Positions 37,906 through 47,220 of a stretch of 57,704 bases of DNA are shown piece after piece. A model generated the notes under the pieces. The model did not search any database. It saw only the letters and a list, made by a program, of their open reading frames with translations, and was not told where the DNA came from. Within the stretch, counting starts at the first letter, position 1. Each line of letters opens with the position of its first letter. Source of the DNA: an uncultured Flavobacteriaceae bacterium (GTDB lineage: Bacteria; Bacteroidota; Bacteroidia; Flavobacteriales; Flavobacteriaceae); assembly GCA_905381055.1 (NCBI GenBank), contig CAJPUR010000007.1, positions 1-57,704 on the forward strand, read 5' to 3'. The position numbers and the translations under genes were made by a program.

Positions 37906-39147
37906 ATGATATCTGAAATAATAAGTATAGGTGATGAAATTTTAATTGGACAAATAACTAATACTAATTCTGTATTCATTGCAAAAGAATTAAATAAAAT
38001 TGGAATTGAAGTTGGACAAATAACTACAATTTCTGATAATAGTAAAAAAATAATTGAATCTTTAAATCTTGCAAAGAAAAGATCAAACTTAGTATTAATA
38101 ACTGGGGGTTTAGGTCCAACTAAAGATGATTTAACAAAACATACATTATGTAAATATTTTAATGATATTTTAATTCAAAATAAAGAAGTTTTATCTCATA
38201 TCGAAGATATATTTTTAAAATATGTTTCTACTCCGATTAATGAGAAAAATAGAGCACAATCATTATTACCCTCAAAGGCAAAAATTTTCAAAAATAAATA
38301 TGGTACTGCATCTGGTATGTGTTTTAAAAGGGATGATGTGTATTTTATCTCTTTACCAGGTGTTCCTTTTGAAATGAAAGAAATTTTTAAAAATGAAATC
38401 ATACCATTTTTAAAATCTGAATTTTCAAGAGAAACTATTGTTCATAAAACTATTTTGACATATGGTTTAGGTGAAAGTGCAATTGCTGAAAGGATTGAAT
38501 CATGGGAAAATAGTTTACCAAAGAGTATTAAGCTTGCCTATCTCCCCAATCTTGGGCGAGTTAGACTAAGACTTTCTTCGAAAGGTCAAAATGAAAAAGA
38601 AATTAATGAAAAAATTAATTATAGAATTAAAAATTTGTATACCATTTTGGGAGATATTATTGTTGGAATAGAAGATGAAACATCAATTGAAAAAAAAATT
38701 CTTGATTTATTTAAAAATTCTAGTAAATCATTGTCTTTAGCTGAAAGTTGTACAGGAGGTAAAATTGCCTCAAGGATTGTTAATGTTTCAGGGGCCTCTT
38801 CATATTTTAAAGGAGGTATAATACCATACAATAATAAGATAAAAGAATCATTATTGAATATTTCAAAAAAAGAGATTAATAAATTTTCAGATGTCAGTAA
38901 AGAAGTTGCTATTGCAATGGCAATCGGGGCTAGGAAAAAATTTAATTCTGACTTTTCGCTAGCTGTAACGGGTAATGCGGGACCTAAAAAAGGTAATAAC
39001 AATCAACCAATTGGTAAGGTTTTTATTGCAGTTTCAAGTTCAGATAATACTTTTGTAGAGGAATTTAATTTTGGTAATCATAGGACCAGAATTATTGAAA
39101 GGGCAGTGAATAAATCCTTTGAAATATTGTTAAAATTGTTAACTTAA
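37906..39147 (+). CDS. cinA: CinA: competence/damage-inducible protein with PncC-type amidase domain
   Basis: The 413-residue protein joins a MoaB-like N-terminal domain (IISIGDEILIGQITNTNS, GGLGPTKDDLT), which in characterised members acts as ADP-ribose pyrophosphatase, to a C-terminal nicotinamide-mononucleotide deamidase domain (LSLAESCTGGKIASRI, then AVTGNAGPKKG). Both halves look intact. The role is NAD salvage: recycling NMN made by DNA ligase. It is the last gene of the E2-exonuclease-FAH-cinA run. About 106 nt without genes follow before rpmB. Confidence 0.93.
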   Translation: MISEIISIGDEILIGQITNTNSVFIAKELNKIGIEVGQITTISDNSKKIIESLNLAKKRSNLVLITGGLGPTKDDLTKHTLCKYFNDILIQNKEVLSHIEDIFLKYVSTPINEKNRAQSLLPSKAKIFKNKYGTASGMCFKRDDVYFISLPGVPFEMKEIFKNEIIPFLKSEFSRETIVHKTILTYGLGESAIAERIESWENSLPKSIKLAYLPNLGRVRLRLSSKGQNEKEINEKINYRIKNLYTILGDIIVGIEDETSIEKKILDLFKNSSKSLSLAESCTGGKIASRIVNVSGASSYFKGGIIPYNNKIKESLLNISKKEINKFSDVSKEVAIAMAIGARKKFNSDFSLAVTGNAGPKKGNNNQPIGKVFIAVSSSDNTFVEEFNFGNHRTRIIERAVNKSFEILLKLLT

Positions 39148-39190
39148 ATTGAGAATTATAAACTAATTTTTAAAAATATTCTTTTTCTAA

Positions 39191-39221
39191 TTTTGAATCT
39201 AGTTAAAAAAAATTAAATTTG
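39191..39221 (+). promoter_or_regulatory. promoter of rpmB-rpmG operon
   Basis: TTTTG (39191-39195) and TAAATTTG (39214-39221) are 18 nt apart, one short of the usual spacing. The expected start near 39228 gives a leader of about 26 nt before the rpmB ATG at 39254. Confidence 0.6.
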
Positions 39222-39253
39222 CATTTTTAATAAACAACTTTCAATTTTAAGTA

Positions 39254-39487
39254 ATGTCACGTACATGTCAGATATCTGGTAAAAGGGCTATGTTTGGAAA
39301 CAATGTTTCTAAAGCTATAAATAAAACTAAGCGTCGATTTGAAGTTAATTTAATAAAAAAGAAGTTTTTTATTCCTGAAGAAGGCAAGTGGATTAATTTG
39401 AAATTATCTACTAGAGCACTTAAAACGATTAATAAAAACGGAGTTTTATCTGTTTTAAAAGAAGCTAAAAAACAAGGCTTATTATAA
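39254..39487 (+). CDS. rpmB: 50S ribosomal protein L28 (bL28)
   Basis: The 77-residue basic protein starts [21 protein letters not shown], the bL28 signature, and continues with [17 protein letters not shown]. It is the first gene of the rpmB-rpmG-DUF4295 cluster. Gap to rpmG is 7 nt. A Bacteroidota-type promoter precedes it. Confidence 0.97.
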   Translation: MSRTCQISGKRAMFGNNVSKAINKTKRRFEVNLIKKKFFIPEEGKWINLKLSTRALKTINKNGVLSVLKEAKKQGLL

Positions 39488-39494
39488 AAATATT

Positions 39495-39677
39495 ATGGCT
39501 AAAAAAGGTAATAGAATTCAAGTTATTTTAGAATGTACTGAGCATAAAGACTCAGGCAAAGCAGGTACTTCACGGTACATATCTACCAAAAATAAAAAAA
39601 ATAGTCCAGATAGAATAGAGCTTAAAAAGTTTAATCCTATTCTAAAAAAAATGACAATTCATAAAGAAATTAAATAA
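39495..39677 (+). CDS. rpmG: 50S ribosomal protein L33 (bL33)
   Basis: The 60-residue basic protein reads [21 protein letters not shown] and [21 protein letters not shown], matching bL33. Only the first Cys of the zinc-ribbon type is present (ECTEHK), so this is the zinc-free form. It is 2 nt before the DUF4295 gene. Confidence 0.97.
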   Translation: MAKKGNRIQVILECTEHKDSGKAGTSRYISTKNKKNSPDRIELKKFNPILKKMTIHKEIK

Positions 39678-39679
39678 TT

Positions 39680-39832
39680 ATGGCAAAAAAATCAGTAGCT
39701 TCTTTACAAACTGGGTCAAAGCGTTTAACAAAAGTAATTAAGATGTTGAAAAAAAATAACTCAAACCATTATTCTTTTTCAGAAGCCATAATCTCTCCTG
39801 ATCAAGTAAATGATTGGTTGAATAATCAATAA
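39680..39832 (+). CDS. DUF4295 small basic protein (Bacteroidota ribosome-associated)
   Basis: This 50-residue gene is short enough to be missed by simple length filters. It reads MAKKSVASLQTGSKRLTKVI, then KMLKKNNSNHYSFSEAIISP and ends DQVNDWLNNQ. It is the conserved Bacteroidota DUF4295 protein that follows rpmG. From memory, the extra Bacteroidota ribosomal protein called bL38 may be this family; I could not verify that. Position, size and charge all fit a ribosomal protein. It is 2 nt after rpmG. Confidence 0.88.
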   Translation: MAKKSVASLQTGSKRLTKVIKMLKKNNSNHYSFSEAIISPDQVNDWLNNQ

Positions 39833-39892
39833 TTTATTTTATTTAAAAAAGATAAACTACATTTACACTAGCTTTTTTATTTATATCATAAA

Positions 39893-40855
39893 ATGGGTTT
39901 ATTTAAATCGTTTTTTTCACCTAAAAAAAAAGAAAGTTTAGACAAAGGTCTAAAAAAAACCAATAAATCTTTTTTGTCTAAGCTTGGAAATATTTTAGTT
40001 GGAAAATCTAAAGTTGATATTGAAGTTCTTGATGATCTTGAAGAAATATTAATTTCCTCTGATGTTGGAGTACAAACTACCATTAAGATTATTGACTCAA
40101 TTGAAAAAAGAGTTTTAAAGGATAAATATATAAACACTTCTGAACTAGATATTATTTTAAAAGAAGAAATTTTGAATATTTTAACTGATTCTTCTTTGAA
40201 TAAAAGATTTGATTTTTTAAATACTAAAAGTTTTTCTCCTTATGTTATTATGATTGTAGGAGTAAATGGAGTTGGAAAGACCACTACAATTGGAAAATTA
40301 GCATACAAATACTCTGATATAGGTAAAAAGGTTTTGCTCGGTGCCTCAGATACCTTTAGGGCAGGAGCTATCGATCAACTTCAAATATGGGCAGATAGAG
40401 CAAATGTTGAATTAATAAAGCAAAAGATGGGAAGTGATCCTGCCTCAGTTGCACATGATACTTTAGAGTCTGGATTAAGTAAAAAATCAGATGTAATCCT
40501 AATAGATACTGCTGGTAGGCTTCATAATAAAATCAATTTAATGAATGAACTTACTAAAGTGAAGAAAGTCATGAACAATGTAATTCCTAATGCTCCTCAC
40601 GAAGTTATTCTCGTTTTAGATGGTTCAACAGGGCAAAATGCATTTGAGCAGGCTAAACAATTTACACAAGCAACAGAGGTAAATTCTTTGATTGTAACTA
40701 AGCTTGATGGAACTGCAAAGGGTGGAGTAGTAATGGGTATTTCAGACCAATTTCAAATACCTGTTAAATTTATTGGAGTTGGAGAATCAATTGAAGATCT
40801 TCAGGTATTTGACCCCAAGCTCTTTGTTGACTCTTTCTTTAAAAGAAATAATTAA
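39893..40855 (+). CDS. ftsY: signal recognition particle receptor FtsY
   Basis: FtsY docks SRP-ribosome complexes at the inner membrane. The 320-residue protein has a short basic N-terminus (KSFFSPKKKESLDKGLKK), an N domain, and the G domain with GVNGVGKTTTIGKLA, DTFRAGAIDQL, DTAGRL, and TKLDGTAKGG. The acidic A domain of E. coli FtsY is absent, as usual in Bacteroidota. It follows the ribosomal protein cluster by 60 nt and precedes rimO by 7 nt. Confidence 0.97.
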   Translation: MGLFKSFFSPKKKESLDKGLKKTNKSFLSKLGNILVGKSKVDIEVLDDLEEILISSDVGVQTTIKIIDSIEKRVLKDKYINTSELDIILKEEILNILTDSSLNKRFDFLNTKSFSPYVIMIVGVNGVGKTTTIGKLAYKYSDIGKKVLLGASDTFRAGAIDQLQIWADRANVELIKQKMGSDPASVAHDTLESGLSKKSDVILIDTAGRLHNKINLMNELTKVKKVMNNVIPNAPHEVILVLDGSTGQNAFEQAKQFTQATEVNSLIVTKLDGTAKGGVVMGISDQFQIPVKFIGVGESIEDLQVFDPKLFVDSFFKRNN

Positions 40856-40862
40856 GTTTTTT

Positions 40863-42173
40863 ATGAGAACAAAAAGTACATTGAAAAATACTATTAATGT
40901 AATAACTCTTGGTTGTTCTAAAAACACATATGATTCAGAAGTTTTAATGGGTCAATTAAAGGCTAATAAAAAAAATGTGGTGCACCAAAAAAAAGGAAAT
41001 ATTGTTGTAATTAACACCTGTGGTTTTATCAATAATGCTAAAGAAGAATCAATTAACACAATCTTGAAAAACACCAGGCTAAAAGAATTAGGTGAAATAG
41101 ATAAATTATTCGTAACAGGTTGTTTAAGTGAAAGATATAAAGAAGATTTAAGATCAGAAATTCCTGAAGTAGATCAATATTTTGGTACATCTGAATTGCC
41201 ATCATTACTTAAAGTTTTGGGTGCAGATTATAAACACGAACTTATTGGCGAAAGAATTAAAACTACTCCACTTAACTACTCCTATTTAAAAATTTCGGAG
41301 GGATGTGACAGACCTTGTTCATTTTGTGCAATACCCTTAATGAGAGGTGTTCATAAATCCACTCCTATTGAAAACTTGGTTTTAGAAGCAACTAAGCTTG
41401 CTGAAAATGGAGTAAAGGAATTAATTTTAATTGCCCAAGATTTAACATACTATGGTTTAGATTTATATAAAAAAAGAAATCTAGCATCATTATTAAAAGA
41501 GTTAGTGAAAATCAAAGGAATTGAATGGATTAGGTTACATTACGCATTTCCCACAGGTTTTCCTTTTGAAGTTTTAACTTTAATGAAAAATGAACCGAAG
41601 ATTTGTAATTATTTAGATATTCCCTTACAACATATTTCTGACAATATTTTAAAATCAATGAAAAGGGGAACTAATTATGAAAAAACAACAGAATTAATTA
41701 ATAAATTTAGAGAAATTATTCCTGATATTTCTATCAGAACCACATTTATAGTTGGTTATCCTGGAGAGACTGAAAATGATTTTAAATTACTTTTAAATTG
41801 GATAAAAAAAATGAAATTTGAACGCCTAGGTTGCTTTAAATATAGTCATGAAGAAAACACTAGCGCCTATAAATTAACTGATGATGTCCCAGAAAAAATA
41901 AAAAATAACAGATTATCTGAAATAATGCAAACTCAACGTAATATCTCTCACAAATTAAACCAAAAGTTAGTTGGCAGAATATTTAAATGTATAATTGATA
42001 GAAAAGAGGGTAAATATTTTGTAGGAAGAACTGAGATGGATTCCCCAGATGTTGACAATGAAGTTTTGGTAGACGCCTCTAAGTTTTACTTAAAAAAAGG
42101 TGAATTTGTTGAATTAATAATTACGGAAGCTTCTGATTACGACTTGTTTGCTATACCATTTAGAGCTAATTAA
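40863..42173 (+). CDS. rimO: ribosomal protein S12 methylthiotransferase RimO
   Basis: RimO is a radical-SAM enzyme that methylthiolates an Asp of ribosomal protein uS12. I start at the ATG at 40863 (436 residues); a longer frame from 40773 would overlap ftsY by 83 nt. The N-terminal cluster Cys are in LGCSKNTYDSE, NTCGFI and TGCLSERY, the radical-SAM triad is CDRPCSFC, and the TRAM domain is at the C-terminus. RimO rather than MiaB is indicated by the LGCSKN start and the GVHKSTPIENL segment. It abuts bshC (0 nt). Confidence 0.94.
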   Translation: MRTKSTLKNTINVITLGCSKNTYDSEVLMGQLKANKKNVVHQKKGNIVVINTCGFINNAKEESINTILKNTRLKELGEIDKLFVTGCLSERYKEDLRSEIPEVDQYFGTSELPSLLKVLGADYKHELIGERIKTTPLNYSYLKISEGCDRPCSFCAIPLMRGVHKSTPIENLVLEATKLAENGVKELILIAQDLTYYGLDLYKKRNLASLLKELVKIKGIEWIRLHYAFPTGFPFEVLTLMKNEPKICNYLDIPLQHISDNILKSMKRGTNYEKTTELINKFREIIPDISIRTTFIVGYPGETENDFKLLLNWIKKMKFERLGCFKYSHEENTSAYKLTDDVPEKIKNNRLSEIMQTQRNISHKLNQKLVGRIFKCIIDRKEGKYFVGRTEMDSPDVDNEVLVDASKFYLKKGEFVELIITEASDYDLFAIPFRAN

Positions 42174-43793
42174 ATGCAATCAAAAAAAATTAAACATAGG
42201 ACTACAGGCTTTTCTAATCGATTAATATCTGATTACATTGATGGAGCAAGAGATCTAAAAAAATTTTATAATAGAAAACCCAATATTGATAATTTTTTTA
42301 AACAACTTAAAGAAAAAGAATTAAATTTTTCTAGTGCTAAAAGGGAAATATTACATAAAGTTTTAATAAAACAATATCAAAATATAAAAGTATTATCTCC
42401 CAAAGTAAAAAAGAATTTATTTTCTATAAAAAATAGAAATACTTTTACAATAACTACTGGTCATCAACTTTCATTGATGACTGGACCTATTTATTTTATA
42501 TACAAAATATTGACCGCCATTAGTTTGTCAAAAAAACTTTCAAAAGCACATCCCAAATACAATTTTGTTCCCTTTTTTTGGATGGCTACAGAGGATCATG
42601 ATTTTGATGAAATTTCAAGTTTTAGTTATAAAGGGAAGAAATTTAATTGGAATAAAAGAACTTCAGGACCTGTAGGTGATATTTCAAATAAAGGCTTAGA
42701 AAATATATTTAAAATGTTTAATGATCAATTGTCAAAAAACTCAAATACCATAAAACTTAAATCAATTATAAAAAATAGTTATTTATCTTCAGGAAATCTT
42801 GCTAGTGCCACAAGAATTTTAGTTAACGAGTTTTTTGGCAAATATGGATTATTGATTTTGGATCCAAATGATAAAAGTTTAAAAAAGATTTTCTCTCCAA
42901 TTATTAAAAGTGAGTTATCTTTTCAAGAATGTCAATATTCAGTTAATAAAACTTTAGAATTATTTAAAAAAAAATCATATAACTTTAAACCTCAAGTAAA
43001 GCCAAGAGAAATTAATCTTTTTTTTATTCAAAATAAAACTAGAAATCGAATTTATATAAAGTCTCCCGGTATTTTTGGGATTGACAAAACTGATATTACT
43101 TTCAATAAAAAAGAAATTTTAGATATTTTAAAATCAAATCCTGAAAAATTCTCTCCTAATGTTTTAATGCGAACTATTTATCAAGAAACTATTTTACCAA
43201 ATTTGTGTTATGTAGGCGGAAAAGCAGAATTATCTTATTGGCTTGAATTATTTGAATATTTTAAAAATAAAAAGATTCCTTTTCCAATACTTGTTCATAG
43301 AAATTCAGCACTTTTGATTAACAGAAAGATTTCTATTAAATTAAAAAAAATGGATATAGATTTTGATCAATTATTTATTGGAAGATCTGCACTTATTAAT
43401 AAAAAAGTTAGAGAAATTAGCGATATCAATCTAGATTTAGACTTTCAAAAGAAAAACCTAGAAAAGCAATTCAAAACCTTAAAAGATTTAGCCTCCAAAA
43501 CAGATAAAACCTTCATTAACGCTGTAAATGCAGAAATGACCAAACAAATTAAAGGTATTAGTAAACTTGAAAAACGTCTTTTAAAAGCTCAAAGAATTAA
43601 ATTAAAAGATCATGTTGAAAGATTGGTCCTAATACACGAGTCTTTATTTCCATCGGAAGGTCTACAAGAAAGAAGTTTAAATTTTTCTGAATTATACGAG
43701 ATTTATGGTTCAAAAATAATTGACTTTTTATTGAAAAAATTCCATCCATTCTCTCAAAAATTTGATCTTTTGGAATTGCCTGAAAAAATATAG
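42174..43793 (+). CDS. bshC: bacillithiol biosynthesis cysteine-adding enzyme BshC
   Basis: BshC adds cysteine to glucosaminyl-malate in bacillithiol synthesis. The 539-residue protein shows the family landmarks: TTGHQLSLMTGPIYFIYKI, the active-site segment PFFWMATEDHDFDEI, PNVLMRTIYQETILPN, and a C-terminal coiled-coil (KQIKGISKLEKRLLKAQRIK). Its presence implies that the organism uses bacillithiol as its low-molecular-weight thiol. bshA and bshB are not in the window. It begins right at the end of rimO. Confidence 0.93.
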   Translation: MQSKKIKHRTTGFSNRLISDYIDGARDLKKFYNRKPNIDNFFKQLKEKELNFSSAKREILHKVLIKQYQNIKVLSPKVKKNLFSIKNRNTFTITTGHQLSLMTGPIYFIYKILTAISLSKKLSKAHPKYNFVPFFWMATEDHDFDEISSFSYKGKKFNWNKRTSGPVGDISNKGLENIFKMFNDQLSKNSNTIKLKSIIKNSYLSSGNLASATRILVNEFFGKYGLLILDPNDKSLKKIFSPIIKSELSFQECQYSVNKTLELFKKKSYNFKPQVKPREINLFFIQNKTRNRIYIKSPGIFGIDKTDITFNKKEILDILKSNPEKFSPNVLMRTIYQETILPNLCYVGGKAELSYWLELFEYFKNKKIPFPILVHRNSALLINRKISIKLKKMDIDFDQLFIGRSALINKKVREISDINLDLDFQKKNLEKQFKTLKDLASKTDKTFINAVNAEMTKQIKGISKLEKRLLKAQRIKLKDHVERLVLIHESLFPSEGLQERSLNFSELYEIYGSKIIDFLLKKFHPFSQKFDLLELPEKI

Positions 43794-43837
43794 TTTTATA
43801 AATTTTATTTTTTTGTTTACTTATTTATATTAAGTTG

Positions 43838-43845
43838 TATTTTTG
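43838..43845 (+). promoter_or_regulatory. -7 box of guaA, nearly at the start codon
   Basis: TATTTTTG matches TAnnTTTG and is only 3 nt (GTT) from the guaA ATG at 43849. A TTTTG lies 22 nt upstream (43811-43815). The predicted transcript start falls at or just after the ATG, which implies a leaderless mRNA if this box is used. Confidence 0.45.
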
Positions 43846-43848
43846 GTT

Positions 43849-45378
43849 ATGCAAGAAAAAGTTTTAATTATTGATTTTGGATCTCAATATACTCAGTTGA
43901 TTGCCAGACGAGTTAGAGAATTAAATATTTTTTGTGAAATTCATCCATTTAATAATATACCAAAAAATATTTTTGCTTATAAAGCAATTATTTTATCTGG
44001 TTCGCCTTCATCGGTTAGGACCAAAAATTCACCAAATATTGATTTAGAAAAAATTAGGGGTAATGTACCTATTCTAGCTGTTTGTTATGGAGCACAATAT
44101 TTAGCACACAATTTTGGAGGTATAGTAAGTCCATCAAAAACTAGAGAATATGGTAGAGCTAAACTTTCTTTTGTTAAACCTAATGAAGTTTTTCTTGATT
44201 TAGTTGAAAAGGGAAGTCAAGTTTGGATGAGTCATTCGGATACAATAAATAAATTGCCAAATAACTCGACTCTTATTGGTAGTACTTATGACGTCAAAAA
44301 TGCAGCCTTTAAGATTAATAATGAATTAACATATGGAATACAATTTCACCCAGAAGTATATCACACTTTGGATGGAAAAAAAATATTATCAAATTTTCTT
44401 GTAAAGATTTCTAGAATTAAACAAAATTGGACACCTAAATCTTTTGTAGAAAACTCCATAACGAAAATCAAAAAAACCATTGGAAATGACAAAGTTATCC
44501 TTGGTTTGTCTGGTGGAGTTGATTCTACAGTTTCTGCTATTTTATTAAATAGAGCTATAGGTAAAAACTTAACCTGTATTTTTATTAATAATGGTTTATT
44601 GAGAAAAAATGAATTTAATGAAGTTTTGAACCAATACAAAGATATGGATCTTAATGTTAAAGGAATTGAATCTTCAAATTTGTTTTTGAAAAAGCTCTCA
44701 GGTATTGAAGATCCTGAGCAAAAAAGAAAAATAATTGGTAATACATTTATAGATGTTTTTGATGAGCAATCTAACTTAATTAAAGGAGTTAAATGGCTTG
44801 CTCAAGGTACAATTTATCCTGATGTAATAGAATCAATATCAGTCAAAGGTCCATCTTCTACTATTAAATCTCATCATAATGTTGGTGGATTGCCAAATTA
44901 TATGAAGTTAAAGATTATTGAGCCTTTAAAAATGCTATTTAAAGATGAAGTAAGAAAAATTGGATTGAGTCTTAATATTGATAAAAAATTGATTGGTAGG
45001 CATCCTTTTCCTGGACCTGGATTAGCTATAAGAATTTTAGGTGAAGTTGATTTTGAAAAAGTAAATATGCTCCAGGATGTAGATGATATTTTCATAAAAG
45101 GATTAAAATCAAGTAATTTATATGATTCAATATGGCAGGCAGGTGCAATACTTTTACCGGTAAAAACTGTTGGAGTTATGGGAGACGAGAGAACTTACGA
45201 GAATTGTGTTGTTTTAAGGGCCGTTTCTTCTACTGATGGGATGACAGCTGATTGGGTTAATTTACCATATGAGTTTTTACAAAAAATTTCTAATGAAATT
45301 ATTAATAATGTTAAGGGGATAAATAGGGTTGTATATGATGTAAGTTCTAAGCCTCCTTCAACTATTGAGTGGGAATAA
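43849..45378 (+). CDS. guaA: GMP synthase (glutamine-hydrolysing)
   Basis: GuaA aminates XMP to GMP. I use the ATG at 43849 (509 residues, [19 protein letters not shown]). The glutaminase domain has the nucleophile in [11 protein letters not shown] and His/Glu in [10 protein letters not shown]. The ATP-pyrophosphatase domain has the PP-loop [10 protein letters not shown], and the dimerisation domain has [16 protein letters not shown], ending KPPSTIEWE. Normal length. Confidence 0.98.
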   Translation: MQEKVLIIDFGSQYTQLIARRVRELNIFCEIHPFNNIPKNIFAYKAIILSGSPSSVRTKNSPNIDLEKIRGNVPILAVCYGAQYLAHNFGGIVSPSKTREYGRAKLSFVKPNEVFLDLVEKGSQVWMSHSDTINKLPNNSTLIGSTYDVKNAAFKINNELTYGIQFHPEVYHTLDGKKILSNFLVKISRIKQNWTPKSFVENSITKIKKTIGNDKVILGLSGGVDSTVSAILLNRAIGKNLTCIFINNGLLRKNEFNEVLNQYKDMDLNVKGIESSNLFLKKLSGIEDPEQKRKIIGNTFIDVFDEQSNLIKGVKWLAQGTIYPDVIESISVKGPSSTIKSHHNVGGLPNYMKLKIIEPLKMLFKDEVRKIGLSLNIDKKLIGRHPFPGPGLAIRILGEVDFEKVNMLQDVDDIFIKGLKSSNLYDSIWQAGAILLPVKTVGVMGDERTYENCVVLRAVSSTDGMTADWVNLPYEFLQKISNEIINNVKGINRVVYDVSSKPPSTIEWE

Positions 45379-45415
45379 ATTGAATAAACAATAACTTAAA
45401 TAAAAATGATTTAAG

Positions 45416-47140
45416 ATGAAAAAAAAAATAGCTTTTTTGATAATCATAATTAATGTGTTTTTCTCTTATAGTCAAGTAAAAGTTGAAAATTTTATCAAGC
45501 ACAAAGTGAAAAAAAAAGAAACACTTTTTTCATTATCAAAAAAATATGATATCTCAATAGATGACATAAAAAAATTTAATCCAATTATTAAAAATAATGA
45601 GTTAAAAAAGAAAATGTTTTTAACGATACCTGTTTTTTCATCTACGGGTAGAAAAAATATGACAATTAAGCATAATAATTTAGTTGATTATAAAGTACCC
45701 ATAAAAGATACAAAATGGAGAATCGCATATAAATATGGAATAACTATTGATTCACTTGAAATTTTAAATCCTGAAATAAAGAATGCTCTTATTGCTGGGC
45801 AAATAATAAAAGTCCCTAAAAAGGATTTAGTTGAACAAAAAATTGAAATAGAATTTTATTATTATAAAGTTAAAATAAATGATAATATTGAAACTATTTT
45901 AAAAAAAACTGAATTGTCAGAGCAAGAATTATTCAGTTTAAATCCATTTTTAAAAATTCAAAATATTGAAGATGGTATGATTTTGAAAACACCGAGTTAT
46001 AATTTTAAAGAACTTAAATCAGTCAATAATTTTTTGTTTGAAAGAACAAATCTTAAAGATTCAGTTTTTAAAGTTTCAAAAATAAAAATAGCAGCCTTAC
46101 TACCTTTTAAATTTGATGAGTTAGAATTAGACTCAATTCAAAAAACAAAAGATTTATTATCAAAGAGAAATTTACATACAATATCTCTTGATTTTTACTC
46201 AGGTATTTTAATGGCATCAGAAAAAGCTACTGAATATGGCTTATCAACTGAGCTTCAATTTATTGATACTCAAAATGATAAAAATCATATCAGAAAAATA
46301 TTAAATCAAGATAAAATTAATAATATTGATATTATTATAGGTCCATTGATTCCTTCAAATTTTAATTTTGTTTATTCTACTGGTAAATATAAAGATACCC
46401 CAATGATAGCTCCTCTTTCCTCAAAGCCAGTAAATAAGGGTAAAAATATTTATCAGTCTGTTTCAAGTTCCGGCTTTTTGAGAGAGAAGATGATAAATTA
46501 TTTAGAAAAAAAAATTGATTCAGCAAGTAATACCATTATAATTGCTGATTCATTAAATAGACCAACTGAGAAAATTTTATTTTCAAAATTTCCGTATGCT
46601 AAAATTTTGAGACCTGAAGTTGGAGATTACATGTCTACTGAGTTAGTTGACTCTTTAGTTGTAGATTCACTAACTAATAAAGTTATTTTCGAGTCTCAAA
46701 ACTTATCCTTAATTGCTAATGTTACGTCACTTTTAAATTCTCTTGTTTCAGATGAAAGAAAAATTCAACTTTTTAGTACTTATAGATCAAATTTCTATGA
46801 TAATGTAAATATTTCCAGAAAACATTTAGGCAATATAAATTTTTCTTTCGCAAGTGGAACAATAATGAGGGAGAATGAAGAATCTAAAAAATTTGAAAGT
46901 AAATTTTTTCAAAAATTCAATAATTTTCCCAGTAAAGAATCTAAAAGAGCTTATGATTTGACTTTGGACTTAATTTTAAGATTTGCATTTTCTAATTCTA
47001 TTTTTAATTCTTTAGTTGGTGAGACGGAATATCTTGAAAACAGATTTAATTATGTACCTAATAATTTAGGAGGATTTGAAAATCATGGATATTATTTGTT
47101 AGAGCATAAAGGTTACTATATAAATGAAATTAATAAATAG
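45416..47140 (+). CDS. LysM-repeat protein fused to a periplasmic-binding-protein-like domain
   Basis: The 574-residue protein has a signal peptide (MKKKIAFLIIIINVFFSYSQ). Three LysM-like repeats follow, at about residues 25-75 (HKVKKKETLFSLSKKYDISI), 86-136 (YKVPIKDTKWRIAYKYGITI) and 145-190 (YYKVKINDNIETILKKTE), with NP in each. From about 220 there is a type-1 periplasmic-binding fold (KIAALLPFKFDELELD, DIIIGPLIP, MIAPLSSKPV). LysM domains bind peptidoglycan; the binding domain is of the branched-chain amino-acid/ANF-receptor type. The gene is conserved near guaA and pyrG in flavobacteria; the ligand is unknown. Its role in cell-wall sensing is inference. Confidence 0.8.
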   Translation: MKKKIAFLIIIINVFFSYSQVKVENFIKHKVKKKETLFSLSKKYDISIDDIKKFNPIIKNNELKKKMFLTIPVFSSTGRKNMTIKHNNLVDYKVPIKDTKWRIAYKYGITIDSLEILNPEIKNALIAGQIIKVPKKDLVEQKIEIEFYYYKVKINDNIETILKKTELSEQELFSLNPFLKIQNIEDGMILKTPSYNFKELKSVNNFLFERTNLKDSVFKVSKIKIAALLPFKFDELELDSIQKTKDLLSKRNLHTISLDFYSGILMASEKATEYGLSTELQFIDTQNDKNHIRKILNQDKINNIDIIIGPLIPSNFNFVYSTGKYKDTPMIAPLSSKPVNKGKNIYQSVSSSGFLREKMINYLEKKIDSASNTIIIADSLNRPTEKILFSKFPYAKILRPEVGDYMSTELVDSLVVDSLTNKVIFESQNLSLIANVTSLLNSLVSDERKIQLFSTYRSNFYDNVNISRKHLGNINFSFASGTIMRENEESKKFESKFFQKFNNFPSKESKRAYDLTLDLILRFAFSNSIFNSLVGETEYLENRFNYVPNNLGGFENHGYYLLEHKGYYINEINK

Positions 47141-47175
47141 TATACTTTACAACACAAACTAAAAAATAGTTTTTG

Positions 47176-47220
47176 TATTTTTGAGTCCGGAAATAATAAA
47201 TAAATATTTATCCGGAAATG
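47176..47220 (+). promoter_or_regulatory. pyrG promoter box and TCCGGAAAT repeat
   Basis: TATTTTTG (47176-47183) is a -7 box. TCCGGAAAT occurs at 47186-47194 and again at 47211-47219, the second copy running into the ATG at 47218. The first copy lies at the expected start (near 47190). TCCGGA is itself palindromic, so the copies could pair or act as paired operator half-sites. Confidence 0.45.
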
